From contig NZ_JMKI01000047.1 of NCBI RefSeq assembly GCF_000712295.1, forward strand, positions 89,905 through 153,904: a stretch of DNA of 64,000 nt, written 5' to 3'. Shown in pieces: positions 61,929 to 64,000 of this stretch. The notes under the pieces are model-generated. The model worked only from the letters and a program-made list of their open reading frames with translations, was not told the DNA's origin and ran no database searches. Positions within the stretch are counted from its first letter, which is position 1; the number at the start of each line of letters is the position of its first letter. Origin of the DNA: Synergistes jonesii (GTDB lineage: Bacteria > Synergistota > Synergistia > Synergistales > Synergistaceae). Position numbers and translations under genes: made by a program.

Positions 61929-63038
61929 ATGAAATATACGCGTATGCCTATCGAAAAGGAATCGCCGGAGCAGTTCGGCTATGATAAGATCAAGAACAAC
62001 CTCACCGAGACATCGGTCCGCGACCGCAACATCAAAGACCTGGGACTCGTGATAGACGATCTTCTTCTCCCTTACGGAGATCACTTCGGCTATAAGCCGC
62101 TGCGTGAACTGATCGCCAAGCAATCTGGAATCGAGGATCCCGACTGCGTCATCGTTACGGCAGGCGCTGCGTCGGCGCTCTTCCTGGTCGCCTCTTCGCT
62201 GCTTGAGCCCGGCAGCCACATGATCGTGGCACGTCCGAATTACGGCACCAACATCGCCACTCCGGAGGCGATCGGCGCCGATATCAGCTACCTTGACCAG
62301 AAGTTCGAAGATGGTTTTCGTGTGGACATCGAAAGACTTGAGTCGCTGATACGCGCCGACACGAAGTACATATCGCTGACGAATCCGCATAACCCGACCG
62401 GCACGCTCATGAGCCTTGCGGAGGTCAAAAAGGTCATCGCCATCGCCGAGAGGCATAACGTCTGGCTTCTGATGGATGAAACCTACCGCGACATGTTCAA
62501 AGATGAAGCGCTGCCTGTGTCCGCATCTCTGTCGAAGAAGGTCGTATCCATCTCCTCTCTCTCCAAGACTTATGGCATACCAGGCGTCCGCATCGGCTGG
62601 GCCGTGTGTCAGGATAAGAATATGATGGACATGCTCATCTGCGCTAAGGAGCAAGTCTGTATCGGCGGCAGCGTCGTCGACGAGTACATCGGCTGGGTCG
62701 CGCTCTCGCAGAAGGAAGAGTGGATAAAGAAAAACGATGCCCTCATCGCCCGCCACTTCGCCATAGTCAAAGAATGGGTGAACAATGACGAATTTATCGA
62801 GTGGGTTGAGCCGCGCGCGGCCTGTACCTGCTTCCCGCGCATCAAAGAGTCAGCCGGCGTTGATATAAAAAAATTCTACAAGATCATGAACGAAAAATAC
62901 GGCACATACATAGGCCCCGGCCACTGGTTCGGTTTCGACGACCGCTACATGCGCATAGGATACGCCTGGCCGCTGGAGGAGGAACTTAAAGCAGGCCTCG
63001 CGGGCATATCGGCGTCGATAAGGGAAGCGAGAGGATAG
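61929..63038 (+). CDS. PLP-dependent aminotransferase (class I/II)
   Basis: This 369-residue fold-type I aminotransferase has TAGAASALFLVASSLL, ARPNYGTN, TNPHNPTGTLMS, MDETYRDMF and the PLP lysine in SSLSKTYGIPGVRIGW. A C-terminal Arg motif (MRIGYAWP) binds the substrate carboxylate. It is the first gene of a unit with a PLP racemase and diverges from a PucR-type regulator, so it probably catabolises an amino acid. The preferred substrate is unknown; the overall pattern is nearer to the aspartate/alanine-type and capreomycidine-synthase-like enzymes than to ornithine aminotransferases. Confidence 0.88.
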   Translation: MKYTRMPIEKESPEQFGYDKIKNNLTETSVRDRNIKDLGLVIDDLLLPYGDHFGYKPLRELIAKQSGIEDPDCVIVTAGAASALFLVASSLLEPGSHMIVARPNYGTNIATPEAIGADISYLDQKFEDGFRVDIERLESLIRADTKYISLTNPHNPTGTLMSLAEVKKVIAIAERHNVWLLMDETYRDMFKDEALPVSASLSKKVVSISSLSKTYGIPGVRIGWAVCQDKNMMDMLICAKEQVCIGGSVVDEYIGWVALSQKEEWIKKNDALIARHFAIVKEWVNNDEFIEWVEPRAACTCFPRIKESAGVDIKKFYKIMNEKYGTYIGPGHWFGFDDRYMRIGYAWPLEEELKAGLAGISASIREARG

Positions 63039-63099
63039 AAGAGAAGTCGGTCGAAGGGCGTCGACGCGGCCTTCGGCCATTTTTAGAAAGGTGAAGCCC

Positions 63100-64000
63100 A
63101 TGAATAGATATCCGCTGCTTGAGATAGACAGGAACGTTATCAGACGCAACGCAGGCATACTTCTTCGTGAATGCAGAAAGAGAGGCGTCGAGCCCTTCGC
63201 CGTGCTGAAAGGTTTCAACGCTATCCCCGAGATAAGGGACGCGCTGCTTGAAGCGGGGTATAAGACCCTCGCGAGCTCAAGGCTGCCGCATCTGGCCGCC
63301 GTGAAAGAAGCGGGACTTCCGGTAAAGACGCTTGGGCTGCGCATCCCGATGCTCTCCGAAGCGGCCGACGTCGTAAAGCTCTGCGATATCAGCCTCAACT
63401 CCGAAATTGAAACCATGCGCGCGCTCGACCGCGCGGCGGAGACTGCCGACGTCGTCCACAATGTGATCCTGATGAGGGATCTCGGCGACTTGCGGGAAGG
63501 GATTTTTGACAGCCGTGAATTTATCGAGACGGCGGTCTACATTGAGCGGGAACTCAAAAACCTGCGCCTTTACGGCGCGGGTACAAACCTCACCTGCTAC
63601 GGCTCCGTCATTCCGACGGCAGAAAACCTCTCCCTGCTTTCCGCCGATGCAATGAAAATAGAAGAAGTCATCGGCAGGGAGCTTGAAGTTGTATCGGGCG
63701 GCGGCACCACCTCCATACCGCTCATGATGAGCGGCGGAATGCCTAAAAAGATAAACAACCTTCGCATAGGCGAGGCCAACGTCGTCCCCTGCGACTTCAT
63801 CGAACGCGGGCAGTGTCCGATAGAAGGCCTTTCAAACAGAGGCCTCGTGCTTAAAGCGGAGATAATCGAGATAGGCGAAAAACCCACTCACCCGATAGGA
63901 AAGCTGGGGACAAACTGCTTCGGCTCATACGTCCATTATGAAGACCGCGGCGTCGCCGCCGCGCGCTGCTGGCCATAGGTGCGTTCGACATCGGCGATGC
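63100..64000 (+). CDS. Ornithine/alanine racemase-like PLP enzyme, apparently frameshifted near the window edge
   Basis: This fold-type III PLP protein resembles the ornithine racemase (Orr)/YhfX group: FAVLKGFN with the PLP lysine, SSRLPHLAAV, GAGTNLTCYG, SGGGTTSIPLM and RIGEAN. ATG 63100 follows AAAGGTGA; GTG 63091 is less likely. The frame stops at 63978 after GVAAARCWP. The expected C-terminal sequence RRALLAIGAFDIGD is present from 63957 in the -1 frame and runs to the edge. One missing base near 63952-63957 would explain this, so either the gene is broken or the assembly has an error. Its likely role is interconverting L- and D-amino acids for fermentation. Confidence 0.75.

Noticed and set aside
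1..64000. tRNA, rRNA, CRISPR arrays, transposases, prophage genes
   Set aside because: I looked for cloverleaf-like T-loops, regular direct repeats, DDE or integrase motifs and phage structural genes, and saw none I could support.

Overview
The window looks like the chromosome of an anaerobic, amino-acid-fermenting, diderm bacterium, most like a member of the Synergistota (Cloacibacillus/Synergistes type). This rests on gene content and order, not on a database search. The pointers are moderately high GC, CsaB (the SLH-domain anchoring enzyme) beside a DUF5693 protein, an OmpH/Skp chaperone with RseP (so an outer membrane is present), arginine deiminase with a catabolic ornithine carbamoyltransferase, MeaB, an MmsA-type dehydrogenase, and many GTG and TTG starts with 4-base stop/start overlaps. 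I saw no tRNA, rRNA, CRISPR array, IS element or prophage gene.

Layout. 1-3.0 kb: a left-truncated methylmalonate-semialdehyde-type dehydrogenase (-) and a CoA-disulfide-reductase-like flavoprotein (+). 3.3-6.3 kb: a leftward stress-type operon (NAD(P)-binding oxidoreductase, zinc macrodomain ADP-ribosyl hydrolase, class M sirtuin), divergent from an HxlR regulator. 6.3-11.5 kb: greA (-), RNase J, a Na/Pi cotransporter, UppP and a small DUF4321 protein. 11.5-21.9 kb: one long rightward run of maf, DUF5693, csaB, a degenerate split transketolase pair, ftsE, ftsX, an EnvC-like M23 protein, ctpA and a YibQ-type deacetylase. These are cell-envelope and division genes. 22-23.2 kb: ompH and an adenosine-specific kinase-like protein.

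23.2-29.8 kb holds the most interesting locus. Three nitrogenase-like genes (NifH-, NifD- and NifK-like) are translationally coupled to a complete periplasmic-binding-protein/FecCD/ATPase importer of the heme, cobalamin and siderophore type. The ATPase carries a C-terminal TM1266-like domain. The operon is preceded by a structured leader that ends in an intrinsic terminator about 20 bases before the first start codon, with a competing antiterminator, so it looks like a riboswitch or attenuator. No NifB, NifEN or other cofactor-assembly genes are present, so this is not a nitrogen-fixation locus.

29.8-56.7 kb is mainly housekeeping: a metallophosphoesterase, a patatin-like lipase, tig-clpP-clpX-lon-ysxC-valS-folC-pgeF, a Gfo/Idh/MocA dehydrogenase, a small membrane protein with meaB, an RpiB-UPRT fusion, a WecA-type transferase, wecB, murA, a P-loop/Asp23 fusion protein, a family 4 uracil-DNA glycosylase, and uppS-cdsA-dxr-rseP-ispG. 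56.7-64 kb is amino-acid catabolism: arcA and argF/arcB from separate promoters, an Asp/Glu-type racemase (-), and a PucR-family regulator divergent from a PLP aminotransferase and an ornithine/alanine-racemase-like gene. That last gene appears frameshifted just before the right edge.
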